This document shows positions 48,186 to 58,839 of a stretch of 64,000 nt of DNA, one piece after another (the stretch's first letter is position 1; every line of letters starts with the position of its first letter). The position numbers were made by a program, and so were the translations under genes. The notes under the pieces were generated by a model. That model was not told where the DNA came from. It saw only the letters and a program-made list of their open reading frames with translations, and ran no database searches. The DNA is from Lagopus muta (Eukaryota; Chordata; Aves; Galliformes; Phasianidae): assembly GCF_023343835.1 (NCBI RefSeq), contig NC_064438.1, forward strand, positions 59,420,578 through 59,484,577. Direction: 5' to 3'.

Positions 48186-48976
48186 CCCGCTTTGCTCCTT
48201 GCTGATGTCACTGTGGGGTTGAGGATGGGGACAGGGATGCCTGTGGGATGCGTGGAGCCCTGGGACGAGTTGATGGCCATGTGCAGTGGGGTGATGGTGC
48301 CCTCGGCGCACAGTTGTGACATTGGGGGGCGGGGGGGGGTAGTGCCCTGCAAGTGGGGGTCATTGCCCCCAGAATGGGGCTCGTGCCCCACGCACATGGG
48401 CAAGTTGTACGGGCAGTGCTTTCTGGAGATGATCTGTCTTTTCTCCAGATCTGCAGCGACTTCAGCAATCCCGCGTCGAGCCACAGCAGCAATGGGGCAC
48501 TGCAGCACGTCAGGGATCTCTGACTCGAGGAGCACAGGGCTGCACGAAGGACGCACTGCAGCCTCCCTGTTTCTGTGGGGTTTGGATTGCTGTTGGAGCC
48601 CAAAGGCCACACGCTGCCATACAGGCAGGTGCCAGGTTCACCCCTGAGGACACCAAACCCTCCAATAATGTCACAGCGGCCTTTAATTGCTGTGTGAGGA
48701 GATGACGTGCGTTTCTCCCTGGGGAGCCGTAAGCTGAGCCTGGCAGCTGGGCAGCCAGCACTCGCTCCATTGACGCCACTCATCTCAGCTCTTGTGCTGC
48801 ATGTGCAGCTTCTCAGCACCTCGCTGTATCAGCACTGAAATCTGTGCTCCCCTATCTATTAGAAATGTCACCAATTGCCATTGAGGACAGACTGGAAGCA
48901 AAATACGTGGGCCATCCTAGCTCACCCATCAATAAAGCTCCCCTTGCCAGACAGGCAGACCCAATTGGCTGCTGGG
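48186..48976. other. GC-rich stretch with G-run, no assigned gene
   Basis: Contains a G-rich tract 'ggggggcggggggggg' near 48.33 kb. A minus-strand frame (48610-48062) is open and includes 'TPLHMAI', reminiscent of an ankyrin repeat helix, but no complete 33-residue repeat can be traced. Confidence 0.35.
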
Positions 48977-49016
48977 TTTTTTTTTTTGTTTTTTTTTTTT
49001 GTTTGTTTGTTTTTTT
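48977..49016. repeat. T-rich / GTTT simple repeat
   Basis: T-runs interrupted by single G and two GTTT units, immediately 5' of LTR copy F. Confidence 0.9.
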
Positions 49017-49026
49017 CCTTCATGCC

Positions 49027-49265
49027 TTTATGGGAACTTTGAGATCACAGCCTGAAGCAGTGATGGAGCACCTGGTGAGGGGTGCAGCCCTGCCTGCACA
49101 GGTGGAAGCAACGCAGCTGTGGGAGCAGATGGGGCTGAGCCTGGCTCAAGCCCTCCCTCACCTCATCTGAGAGCTGGCAGGCCCACAGGCAGTGTCTCTT
49201 CTTAGTAACTCCCTCCCCCATGGGTGGTTGGGGGGCTCTGGTTCTTGGAAAGAGGTAAGCAATTC
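49027..49265 (+). mobile_element. Eroded LTR, copy F of the A-D family
   Basis: Shows 'tatgggaact', 'gcagtgatggagcacctggtgag', 'cacaggtggaagcaa', 'gagagctggcaggcc' and a GAGGTAAGC donor-like site, in the order of the family. Diverged and without clear target-site duplication. Confidence 0.55.
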
Positions 49266-49667
49266 TTTCTTCATTGTAGGGTTTTGGTCTTTCCCTTCCT
49301 GTGGGGATCCTAAGCTGGTTTAGAGTAACTCTATCTGCTTTGCCTGTCTTTATGATGCCCTTCAATTGTTTCCTGCGGGAAGTGAAGGGGGTATCTCCCT
49401 TTCTCTGAACTGGTAAAGCAGGGACTGATGTTCGTTCCTTTCTTTTGCTCTTATCTCATTTCTGGAATGCACCAATCAGCCCCAAGGTAACGCTGGTTGG
49501 CTGACTGTGAATTGCAACTCTGGAAATGCCTGGAGCTGATGCTCTTTTCCATAAAGGGATTCTGTGTTCTCCAGATCTTTGCGGCTCTTTTTAAACTCAA
49601 TACTTCTCATGAAGTCTCTGTTCCCTCTTTTGTGGGCACGTAATTAAATTATGTTCTGTGTCTCTTT
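49266..49667. other. Stretch between LTR copy F and an 89-bp direct repeat
   Basis: No gene recognised. It could be 3' sequence of LTR copy F or another eroded retroelement. Confidence 0.35.
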
Positions 49668-49756
49668 GGATCTCGTTCTGTTTTGCAGCTCAATGGGATT
49701 TAATGGTTTCTGGGGCTCCTCTAGTTAGTGGTTTAAGCACTGTGAAATCTGTGGAG
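49668..49756 (+). repeat. 89-bp perfect direct repeat, copy 1
   Basis: Identical over 89 bp to 50003-50091. It begins GGATCTCGTTCTG and ends AAATCTGTGGAG, with a 'ttctgttttgcag' acceptor-like block inside. Confidence 0.95.
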
Positions 49757-50002
49757 CAGGCAATGGAGCCCCTCATGAGCTCCCTGTTCATGCATCACTT
49801 GTATGCAGGTGGGTTTTGTGATGGCTGTTGGAAGCTCACTTACAGATGGAGTGGGGGTCACAAGGGGCTCCCTGGGGTCTGTTCTTCCAGCCCAATAAGC
49901 GATGTGACTGGTGATAGAGTGTGGTGCATCCATCAGGCTGGGACCTGAGCTTAAGAAAATCTCTGGGCCCCTGCGGCCCTTTTCTTCATCCTCACTTAGT
50001 GA

Positions 50003-50091
50003 GGATCTCGTTCTGTTTTGCAGCTCAATGGGATTTAATGGTTTCTGGGGCTCCTCTAGTTAGTGGTTTAAGCACTGTGAAATCTGTGGAG
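50003..50091 (+). repeat. 89-bp perfect direct repeat, copy 2
   Basis: Identical to 49668-49756, offset by 335 bp. Flanking bases differ on both sides, so the identical block is exactly bounded. Confidence 0.95.
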
Positions 50092-50179
50092 TCCTTCCAC
50101 CCCCTGACTCCCATTCAATAGCTAGCTCTGCAGCTATGGGACCCAGCAGTGTGATGAAACAAGGCCTCTGGTCTGCTGA

Positions 50180-50504
50180 TGTATGGGAACTACTGAGTCA
50201 CAGCCTGAACCTCTGATTGATCACCTGAGGCGAGCCATGAGCCAGCCAGAGGAGCACAGGTGAAGGCAATTCAGCTCTGCTGCCGGAAGGGGTGGAGCCA
50301 GGCTCCCCCCCTCCTAGACCTGTTTAAGAGCTGGCTCCCAGTGGGGGATGATCTCTTCTGGAGATCACCTCTTCTGGTGTTTTGTAGGTGAGCCCAGCAT
50401 AAGGGTAAGCCTTTCATTTATTCTCTGTTGTTATCATTGTCCACTTTGCCTAACTCTCTTGATTATATTGTGATTGTAACATCTTGATATCCATTGATTA
50501 TACA
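50180..50504 (+). mobile_element. Solo LTR, copy D
   Basis: 325 bp from TGTATGGGAACTACTGAG to TTATACA, flanked by the perfect 5-bp target-site duplication GCTGA (50175-50179 and 50505-50509). It has a 'tgtttaagagctggct' TATA-like region and an 'aagggtaagcc' donor-like site. Closest to copy A. This copy fixes the ends and insertion signature of the family. Confidence 0.9.
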
Positions 50505-50689
50505 GCTGAATACTGGGACTGCCATGGACAGGCTCTGTGGCTGATGTGGATCTTTCTGGTTGGACTGCTTGGTGAGTGTCCCCAGAGCTGCTGAGCACTC
50601 AGGCCTCCCTGCCTGCCCTGATTGCTCATCAGGCCATCAACATCCTTTGTGTTGCCATTCCTCATGGCATCAGCTGTCTCATACCATAG

Positions 50690-51160
50690 AGACATACCAT
50701 CTCACACCATAGACTCCTTGGAGTCAGAAGGAACCATTTGTGATGATCTAGTCCGACTCCCCACAAGGAACAGGGATGTTCACAGCTAGATCAGAGCCCG
50801 ATCCAACCTCATCTCGGAAGGGACAGGGCATCCAGCACATCTCTGGGCAACCTGTTCCACTGCCTCACCACCCTTACTGTAGAAGATATTTTCCTTATAT
50901 CTAACCTAATTTTTCTCTTGTTCTTTCCTTTTGCTCCAATTTAAGTATCGAAAGGCTGTTACCAGGTCACCTCAGAGCCTTCGCTTCTCCGGGCTGAACA
51001 GCCCCAGCTCTCTCAGCCTGTCCTTGGAGGAGAGCTGTTTGATCCCTTGGTTCTTTTTTTTTTTTTTTTTTTGTGGCCATCCTCTGATGTGATCCAACAG
51101 GTCCATGTCTCTTCTGCACTGAGGACTCTACATTCTGACCCAATCTCTAGATGTGGGATT
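50690..51160 (-). mobile_element. CR1 fragment (antisense) with poly(T) insertion
   Basis: Reverse-complement CR1 blocks: 'gatctagtccgactcccc', 'gggcaacctgttccactgcc', 'ccgggctgaacagccccagc', 'tctctcagcctgtcc' and 'gtggccatcctctg'. A run of about 19 T (51054-51072) interrupts it. It belongs to a different, more diverged subfamily from the 36-kb copy. Confidence 0.75.
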
Positions 51161-51644
51161 GTGCAGAAAATGGACTCAGATAAGGGAAGCCTCTTCACAA
51201 GTCCTACAGGAGCTGATGAGAACTTCAGAAATGAAGTGGGAGCTCCATACTCCGTGGCACCCTCCTTCTTCAGGGAAAGTAGAATGAATCAATCAGATGC
51301 TGAAGAAGCACTTGTCAAAATTGGTTTCAGAGACCAAATTACCATGGACAAAGTGTTTGCCTGTAGCCCTTGTCAGAATACGAACCACTCACAGAAAAGG
51401 CTTAGGAGTATCACCACACAAAGTGCTGTTTGGGTGGCCGTACTTGGGAATGGTGAGATGCCCGCTCTTGAAACCAAGGGTAAGTTTCTCCAGAACTGTG
51501 TACTCGGGTTGTCTGCTGCTCTGTTATCCGTTAAGGAATGTGGACTGTTGGCTCAAACTCCACCTCTGGAATTTCCAGTGCACTCATCCCGTGTTGGAGG
51601 CTGGTCCTAATACGTGCCTGGAAGGAATCAAGGCTTCAGCCCGA
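51161..51644. other. Non-coding stretch
   Basis: Plus frames 51047-51610 and 51297-51728 cross it, but no family is recognised. The second runs into CR1 sequence. Confidence 0.35.
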
Positions 51645-53412
51645 GTGGGATGGAATGGACCATTTCAGGTACTGCAGTGGGTGTCATCTTCCTTGACTTC
51701 AGCAATGTTTTGTTACAGTCTCCTGTGACATCCTGGTAATGAAGCTGAGAAAGTGTGGGATAGATGAGTGGATGATGAGGTGGGCTGAGAACTGGTTTAC
51801 TGGCTGAGCTCAGTGGTGGTGATCGGCGGCGCAGAGTGCGGCTGGAGAGCTGTGAGCGGCGGTGCTCCCGGGGGTTGGTGCTGGGTCTGGTTGTGAAGGG
51901 GAGATTGTGTTGTTGCTGTAGAAGCTTTGAGTATTTTCTGTATGTAGTACTGGCTTTACTGAACTTACAGCCCTCTTGTGGAAGAGCTGTTTGCCTTCCA
52001 CTAAGAAAGTTGCTGAGCAGAGTTAAAAAGTTAAAGATTCGGGGTGTTCTGATTGGGGTGGAATTGAGCCAGGCACAAAATAAGGCAAATATGCAGGGTG
52101 GAGAGAGAGAGGGAGCTCGGCACAGGACAGAACAAATGTGCTCACTCTTGGAAATACGGCCCTCGTATCTCCATGGAGAAGTAGAAAACATACCAAAAAG
52201 AGCAGGTTGGTAATGGACCTTATATGGAACTACATCATAGCAACAGTGTCGGGGAGATTGTGAGCCTAGACGCTCAACCAGTGAGCGCCAGGAGAGCATT
52301 GCCTGCGTCGGGCTCAGAGTACAGAACAGGATGAATTTCACTGACCGATGTGCAATTTTTCCCATATTAACAGGGAGCATGTGCCTGTTATTGAAATAAC
52401 GAATAAACTTTGCTGCTATCACTAAGATCCTTGCCTAAGCTGAAATTGGTGACTTTGAGTGTTTCTCACAAGGTCTTGTTCAATATCTTTGTCAATGACC
52501 TTGATGAGGGGATATGTTCACCCTTAGCAAGTGCACTGATGAGACAAAGCTGGGAGAGAAGTGGTTGGCACGCCAAGAGGCTGTGCTGCCATTCAGCAAG
52601 ATCTGGACAGGATGGAGAGCTGGGCAGAAACAAACCAGGTGAGGTGGAACAAAAGCAAGTGTAGAGTCTTGCACCTGGGAAGGAATAACTGCAAATATCA
52701 GTAAGCTTAGGATGTGACCGGCTGGAGAGGAGCTCTGCAGAGAAGGACCTGGGGGTGCTGGTGGACAACAGATTGGCCGTGAGCCGGCAGTGTGTCCTGC
52801 TGGCCAAGAAGACCAATGGCATCCTGGGGTGCTTTAAAAGGAGCGCGGCCAGCAGAGCAAGGGAGGTGATCCCCCCTCTCTGCTCTGCCCTGGTCAGGCC
52901 TCACCTGCAGTACTGCATCCAGTTCTGGGCTCCCTTCCTGGTACAGAAATGACAAGGATCTCCTGGAGAGAGTCCAACAGAAGGCCAGGAAGGTGATAAA
53001 GGGCCTGGAGCATCTCCTCAGTATGGAAAGGCTGGGGGACCTGAGTCTGTTCAGCCTTGAGGAAAGAAGACTGAGAGCAGATCTGATTAATGCTTATTAT
53101 TTGTTAAGTGTGGGAGTCCAAAGGACACGGCCAACCTCTTGTCAGTGATCTGTGGGGACAGGAGAAGGGGAAATGGCCACAAACTGCAGCACAGGAAGTT
53201 CTGCACCAAAATGCAAAGGATCTTCTTCACGGCGAGGATGATGGAGCGCTGGAACAGGCTGCCCAGGGAGGCTGTGGCTTCTCCTTGTCTGGAGATATTG
53301 GATACTGGACGCCCACCTGCGCAGCCTGCTGTAGGGAGCCCGTTTTGCAGGGACTTTAGACTCAATGATCACTGGGGGTCCCCTGCAACCCCAATTCTGT
53401 GGTTCTGTAATT
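51645..53412 (+). mobile_element. CR1 LINE, about 1.2 kb, interrupted by an LTR
   Basis: The left part (to 51891) contains the RT region ('gtcatcttccttgacttcag', 'tgtgggatagatgagtgg'). The right part resumes at 52471 ('ggtcttgttcaatatctt', 'aatgaccttgatgagggga') and continues through the RT C terminus to the tail 'ccaattctgtggttctgt' near 53.41 kb. Frames are broken by several shifts. The 579 bp between the two parts is an inserted LTR. Confidence 0.9.
51892..52470 (+). mobile_element. Solo LTR, 579 bp, nested in CR1
   Basis: Begins TGTGAAGGGG and ends GTTTCTCACA (TG...CA). CR1 sequence is interrupted exactly at these points: '..ctgggtctggt' before and 'aggtcttgttc..' after. Flanking TGGT / AGGT fits a mutated 4-bp target-site duplication. 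Near its 3' end it carries AATAAA (about 52.40 kb) followed by 'ctttgctgctatcac', as expected for a retroviral polyadenylation region. Not related to the A-F family or to the ERVL LTR. Confidence 0.8.
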
Positions 53413-53850
53413 TTAATCTTTGCTTCTTGTAGCGATGCAGTGTTTCAGAAGGGAGAAAAGCACGGCAGGCGTAAACTGGATTTCTGTGGTTGGTAAAGCT
53501 GTGCTGAGAAGTGGGCTGACACTTGGACCTGGAAATGTGTCTGCAGACTCTGCACCCAGAGGAATGACTTTTCCCTGCAGGTTGGGTTTGTCTAAGGTAG
53601 GTCACTGCTAGGTGAGCTTCTGCTTTAAAACATCAAGTTGTACAAATAAGGAAACTTCAAAAGCAAGATTGCCAATTCTTTTTTACATAGGTGATTTTTT
53701 CACGAGGAAAGATTTGAAATGCTGTTTGCTAATGGAAGATGGAGTGAGGAAAATCAAGTGAAAGGCACGCTGTGCATAGCCAGCACATAGCATCTGCACC
53801 GCTCTCCCCCTGCACAAAGGAGGAGCAGCTCAGCAAGCCTGGCCTGAGCC

Positions 53851-53904
53851 ATGGAAGGGAGCACACAAACATCTGGACCAACCCCAGCGGAGCTGCTTCT
53901 GCAG
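53851..53904 (+). CDS. Possible short first coding exon
   Basis: ATG in a good context (gagccATGg) opens 18 codons, 'MEGSTQTSGPTPAELLLQ', ending at CAG followed by GTTAGT. Position and strand would suit a 5' exon of the ARHGAP32-like gene, but its phase does not join directly to the 56036 exon. Low certainty. Confidence 0.15.
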
Positions 53905-54129
53905 GTTAGTTGTCTTCCGCTGTGTGTCTGCCATCCTGTTGCTCTGGGGTAGATTTGTTCATGTTCAGCTCATGGATCTGAGGTCTGAGTTTAAGGCTGT
54001 GGGCATCGTCCAGGAATTGGGGTAGGGTACGAGGCAAGGAAAACTGGGGTAAGAGGATGAGGTTTAGGACCAGGAACCTCTTCCATCACTATTAGCTCTT
54101 GCTGTTCCATTTTGGCTTAGGAATCCATG

Positions 54130-54222
54130 TGGGTGGCCCTGCTAGGCAGGGGGGTTGGAACTACATGATCCTTGGGGTCCCTTCCAACCCGGGTGATTCT
54201 GTGATTCTGTGTGATTCTGTGG
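54130..54222 (+). mobile_element. CR1 3' end fragment
   Basis: 'ggcaggggggttggaactac', 'ccttggggtcccttccaacc' and three 'gattctgtg' tail units. Confidence 0.85.
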
Positions 54223-54559
54223 GTTTTTTAATGAAGAACAGACTCGTTGTGCAGCTTGTGAGTGAATTCATTCACGCCTGTTAATTGACGTTCTTCTCTA
54301 CATGGAGCTGCAATTGCAATGGATGCTTGTGGTCTGATGTGCAGGCCCCTCTGATGTGCTCAGATGAGCCAAGTTTGCAAGGCCTGGCTCTCGGTTGGTG
54401 AGTTGTGCCCAAGGTCAGAGAGTTGACTCTTGTCGGCTTTGAGATGCATCTTCCAGTTGCACGCTGTGTTCTTCCTGTTGCGTTGAGCTCTTGAGCTCCA
54501 GCCCTAAGTGAGGATGCAAGCGCTACCGCAGAAGGGATGGTTGAGATGGGAAGTGCAGT

Positions 54560-55122
54560 GCAAAGGGCTGGAGACAGCAGGAGCAGAGATGTGATCATCC
54601 CCCTGTACTCAGCTCTGGTGAGTCCTCCCCTTGAGTGCTGTGTTCAGTTCTGGGTCCCTGACTACAAGAAGGACACTGAGTCCCCGAGATATTGCCAGAG
54701 AAGAGCAGTGAAGCTGTGAGGAGTGTAGAGCACCAGTCTCATGGGGAGCGGCTGGCTGAGAGAACTGGGATTATTTAGCCTGGAGAAGAGGAGGCTCAGG
54801 GCAGACCTCATCCCTCTCTACAATGAGCTGAATAGAGATCATGTCGAGGTGGGGGTCGTCCTCTTCTCCCGTGTAAGTAGCGATAGGACTGGGGGGAACG
54901 GCCTCAAGTTGCACGGGGGGAGATTGAGGCTGAATGTTAAGAAACACTTCTCCAAGGAGTGCCCAGGGAGGTGATGGAGTTATTGTCCCTGCAGGTGTTC
55001 AAGAAACGTTAGATGTGGCAGTGAGGGACGTGGCTTAGTGGGGAATATTGGTGGTAGGTGGACGGTTGGACTGGATGATCTTGGAGATCTTTTGCAAGCT
55101 TGCTAATTCTATGATTCTGTGA
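54560..55122 (+). mobile_element. CR1 fragment, about 0.56 kb
   Basis: 3' coding part and terminus: 'tgatcatccccctgtactc', 'ttcagttctgggtccctgac', 'ctggagaagaggaggctcag', 'gaaacacttctccaaggag', 'ggttggactggatgatcttg' and a tail 'attctatgattctgtg'. Broken frames. Confidence 0.85.
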
Positions 55123-56005
55123 AAGGCATCTGCTGGGCGAGTGCTTTGGTGGGTGAGCATCAGGCTGCTGGACAGCAGGCAGCTGTTGTCTGTGCAGACA
55201 GCCACATCCATGGGGAGTGGAGGCTTTTTCACCTTAGCCTTGTCTTTCATGTCTCACGTGCAGTAAGTCCTGTTGTTACACACAGCATCTTGGGGGCAAC
55301 CTTGATTTCTGCAGCCCCGAGCTTTGTGGCACGAGAGCTCTCGGCCATGCTTCTCCCTGTGATGTGTGACCGTATGGAAGGCCTCGCAGAAGCCTGGGTA
55401 GGTGATGGCAGTCGCTCCTCCTTTCCCCAGCGATGCTGGAAATAGCGTGGAACGGGACGGGGGGACATCCCAGCCGTGGGTTCCTCTCAGCAGGACTGAG
55501 CGGCTGTTCTGATCCTCGTGTTTGAACTTGAGGGAATCTGATGCTGAGTAGAGAAATGAGGGGCTTGTTCATAAAGAAGAAAAGACTGTGTCGCATCTTG
55601 TGGTGCAGGATGTTCTCCGAACTGCTGCTAACAGTGCCCAGGATGCTCCCTTTTTGATGGGGAGAGGTTTAGCAGGGATTTCTTAAATGAAAATAGTTTG
55701 TCGTGTAATTTCCTTTTCATCGACCTTTCATGCTACTTCTTGATAAGTTATCTTTGGTTTATGAATCAATATTTATTACTGAAGAGAATTGAAGAGAATA
55801 CGTATGCACCCTGCGCCTTCATCTGCACCAAGAATCTTCTGAACATCTTTGCACTGTTTCTTTTTGGCCCTGAGATGAAGCTGTGTGCAATATGGGCTTG
55901 GATGCATTTTCAGTCAGGTGCAGGACACGTAACGCTCATCTGAGTTGTCACGCTGACAAGAACAACACAGTAGCAAATTTTACAGGGTTGCGTGCTTTAC
56001 TTTAC

Positions 56006-56026
56006 TTTTTTTTTTTTTTTTTTTTT
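56006..56026. repeat. Poly(T) run before an exon acceptor
   Basis: About 21 T followed by CCCCTCCAG. It may serve as a very long polypyrimidine tract for the exon at 56036. Confidence 0.9.
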
Positions 56027-56035
56027 CCCCTCCAG

Positions 56036-56162
56036 TCATAACCATGGAACCACAGAAGTGTTACCCAGGCAGAAGGAGCCTTTGTCACCTGGACTTCCTA
56101 CCAACGACACAGGCAGTGGAAGTCAGCATCCCAAGCATCCATGAAACCCCTGCACAGGACTG
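56036..56162 (+). CDS. Candidate 5' exon of the ARHGAP32-like gene
   Basis: Bounded by TTTCCCCTCCAG and TG|GTGAGA. An ATG at 56044 in good context (aaccATGG) opens 39 codons plus two bases, ending '..SIHETPAQD' and the first two bases of a Trp codon. Joined in phase to the next candidate exon it gives 'HETPAQDWKKSLMS', which resembles the 'HPRERPDWEETLSA' stretch I recall from the N-terminal region of ARHGAP32. The similarity is weak and from memory, but splice sites, phase and position agree. Confidence 0.35.
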
Positions 56163-56973
56163 GTGAGAGTTACCCTGGCGCCGTCCTTTGGCAATCTCAG
56201 GTCTCTCTGTAAGCTCCCAAGCTGTGTCGTAACTCCTCCCTTGGTGCTGACTCAGCTCTCCCAGTCTTTTGTGTGGGAGAGCTGGAGTTGAACTCCTTCC
56301 TGCTTCCTGCCTCTGTCCTCCCTGCTTTGCCCATGGCCCACTGAGCCTCCATCCTTGTTAGGTGTCTTGAATTACTGAGTTGCTTAAGGATTGGGTGGAC
56401 CAATTGAATTCTTAGCGATGTCTCTAGGTCCACGTGTGCACAAATGCACACTCTGATACAGTCAGTGTAATGATGAACACACGCCTTGTTTCCTTTAGCC
56501 CGTATTTTTAGTTCAGGAGAACAGATTTCTGGAATGATGTTCAGCTTAGCACCACAATCCCCTTGCCGCCCCCCATTGCAGTCACTCACGAGGGCTTGAG
56601 ATCCACAGGGAGGAAGTATTGCCGATAATTACAATCCATGGTTTTAAAACTGATCTAATCTATGGTGTATGATATGAATGGTCCTGGTGAATGATGTGGT
56701 TAGGCATCCCAGCAATTTTCAACAGGAATACTTCAAGGCAGCTTTTCAAGGTTTCTTTGAGAGCTCTCCAAGTCTCCAGGAATTTTAAGCGCCAAGGTTT
56801 CTTAGCCTTCCGAATGGCAGTGTTTCTATCTAAGCTGGCAGCCTTTAAGCCCAAACCCAAACCGAAGCTTGCTCATCTCAGTGGAGGTACCTTAGCTATA
56901 TTCTAATGGTGTGTGCAAAATAAGTTTCACGTTCACGAGTCCTTTCTGACTCACTACGTGTTTGATTGCACAG

Positions 56974-57080
56974 GAAGAAAAGCTTGATGTCTGTGCAAAG
57001 GGAGACGTACACCGCACTTGCGCTGCCTGGACGATGTGGAAACTGGAAATTCTGGGGTGTGCTGAAGCATGCCCTCTCAG
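56974..57080 (+). CDS. Candidate second exon of the ARHGAP32-like gene
   Basis: 107 bp between GATTGCACAG and a GTCAGT donor. In the phase left by the 56036 exon it is open throughout ('KKSLMSVQRETYTALALPG', then 'NWKFWGVLKHALS'). It leaves one base over, so another exon of phase 1 to 0 would be needed before the 58840 exon; I could not find it. ARHGAP32 assignment rests on the short DW.x.SL match at the junction. Confidence 0.35.
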
Positions 57081-58839
57081 GTCAGTCTAAGCATACATAG
57101 AGTTGACCTGTCCAACAAAACAGGGAATAGACAGTTAAACCCATTCTGTTGGGAAATACTCTGTCCTTCTAAGTACCTTTAGAACGTGAGTTTCTTCAAT
57201 TAATTACTCAACTCATTTGCTTTTCCTGAATGATCCTAAGTTCTTTTCTCAGGCTACATCTGCACTCTGCTCAGTCCAAGGAGAATCCCTGCCCGCAGAT
57301 GCAATGACACAGCATGGCTCACAACCTCATTTGTCATTGCTTACTCTTATGGTAGCTGCCATCCATGTCCACCCTGCGTATTCTTAGAGCTCTTCTGGAG
57401 TCCATGGGGCAGACTTATGGTTGAACTGAAGGGAATTTTTTCATATTGCTCTAGCTCCAGATGATTATCCCTAGTATCATTATATTATAAAAAAAAAGGC
57501 GTTTTGAAGTAGTGTGATATATATTCTGTGCCTCAGAATGTGGCACGTGTGGCATGAGAGAGTTTTGAGGCCACGAGGACTGCCCAGACAGCGTGAGAAC
57601 TGTAAGGGCAGAGAGCTATAGGTGATGCAGCGCTGTTTGTGGCACCCGCAGGAAGCGGTAGCTGGAACAAAATATGGCCAGAAGAGTGATCAGATTGTGT
57701 TTGGTAAGGAACTATTTCATTAGTTGTAGAACTTTGACAAAATGTATATTCAGGATGATGATCAGCGTGCCAGGTGCTGGGACCATGCCGAAAGAGAAAT
57801 GGTGTGAAAACGTCGGTGCAATTTGCAATATATCCCCTTCCACAAAGCCCTCAGATCCATGCTGCAACTGCATCCAAAGCAACCCAGAGCCCTGTGCTTG
57901 TTGTACCCGGAGCTATCGGTGCCAGGAGTTGCTGCTGTGTTTGCAAGGACGTTGTGTCAGCAGTGTGCCGTCAGTGGGGTTGTTTGATGACAATGAAACA
58001 GCTGAATGGTGTACCTCAAGACTAAGAAAAAAGATGGTAGTGGTGACTGTGTGTCTAGGTATAGATAGCTTGATAGAGATCTATAGGACTCCAGTGTGGA
58101 TTGTACATAGGCCCTGCGCTGCAAGGTACACTGTTGGGAAGCAATGTCCATCTGCCCGAGGGCAGGAAGGCCCTGCAGAGGGACGGCCTGAGGCCAGTCG
58201 TACCAGGCTGCACAGCTGAGGCCAGTCGTAGGAGGCTGCACAGGAGCAAGCGCTGGGTCCTGCGCTGTGGTCATGACAACCGCATGGCAGCTTCTGCAGG
58301 ATTGGGCTGAGGTAGAATTCCAACCGCCCGCTGATTCTAGAATGTTGGGTGCTGTGTTGGAATCTTCTGGTCCTGTGACATGGTCTTGCCTCCCCACCCT
58401 GTTGTCATGGCGGAGCAGCCTGGTGGCCCTTAGTGATGTCACAAGCGGCTGGAATGAGGGGAGGAGCAGTGCGTGCTGCGTCCCTTCATTGGAGCGCTTG
58501 AGCTCTGCGTGAGTAGCTCGCTTGTTGCCCTTGTGCAGCGACTGAGTGCCTTCGTTTTCACCCCTTGTGTCTTGTGCAGCATCTTGTAGGTAAGCTGAGA
58601 CAGGGCGTGGGATAGAGGGATGGGATGTGAGCTGTTGAGAACTGCTGGCTGGTGGAGCTCCTAGCAGCTCATACTGCTTACTCTTGTCCATCAGACGTAA
58701 CTTTCAGCCAGTACCTGCATTCCCAAGCGATCCACAAAGATGGCATTTGTCCCATGGTTTTTCCCTTGTCATCTTTGCTCCATTGTGCAAGCTCACAGAC
58801 CTGTTCCTTCTCTCTCCTCTACCCGCTCCCTTGGTGCAG
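57081..58839. other. Presumed intron or decayed exon region
   Basis: The ARHGAP32 exon that should precede the PX start was not found. A Cys-rich plus frame (57674-58219, 181 codons) has a weak local resemblance around 'MPKEKWCENVGAI' to the expected '.PK.AEC..Y.NV' segment, too weak to call. A 244-codon minus frame (58691-57957) overlaps it and shows no domain. Confidence 0.35.
58188..58243. repeat. 28-bp tandem duplication
   Basis: Two adjacent 28-bp copies of 'ctgaggccagtcgta..' ending 'ggctgcacag', with two mismatches. Confidence 0.9.

Noticed and set aside
48062-48610. Ankyrin-repeat gene on the minus strand
   Set aside because: Only a 'TPLHMAI' heptapeptide resembles ankyrin. No full 33-residue repeat, and the frame runs into the CATGTCCCC minisatellite.
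51628-52422. 264-codon minus frame
   Set aside because: Antisense reading through CR1 and the nested LTR.
55315-55397. Additional ARHGAP32-like exon
   Set aside because: Good acceptor (TTTCTGCAG) and donor (GTAGGT) with an open frame, but its phase fits neither neighbouring candidate exon and the protein has no family match.
57957-58691. 244-codon minus frame
   Set aside because: Antisense to the presumed ARHGAP32-like intron region, contains the 28-bp tandem duplication, and has no recognisable domain.
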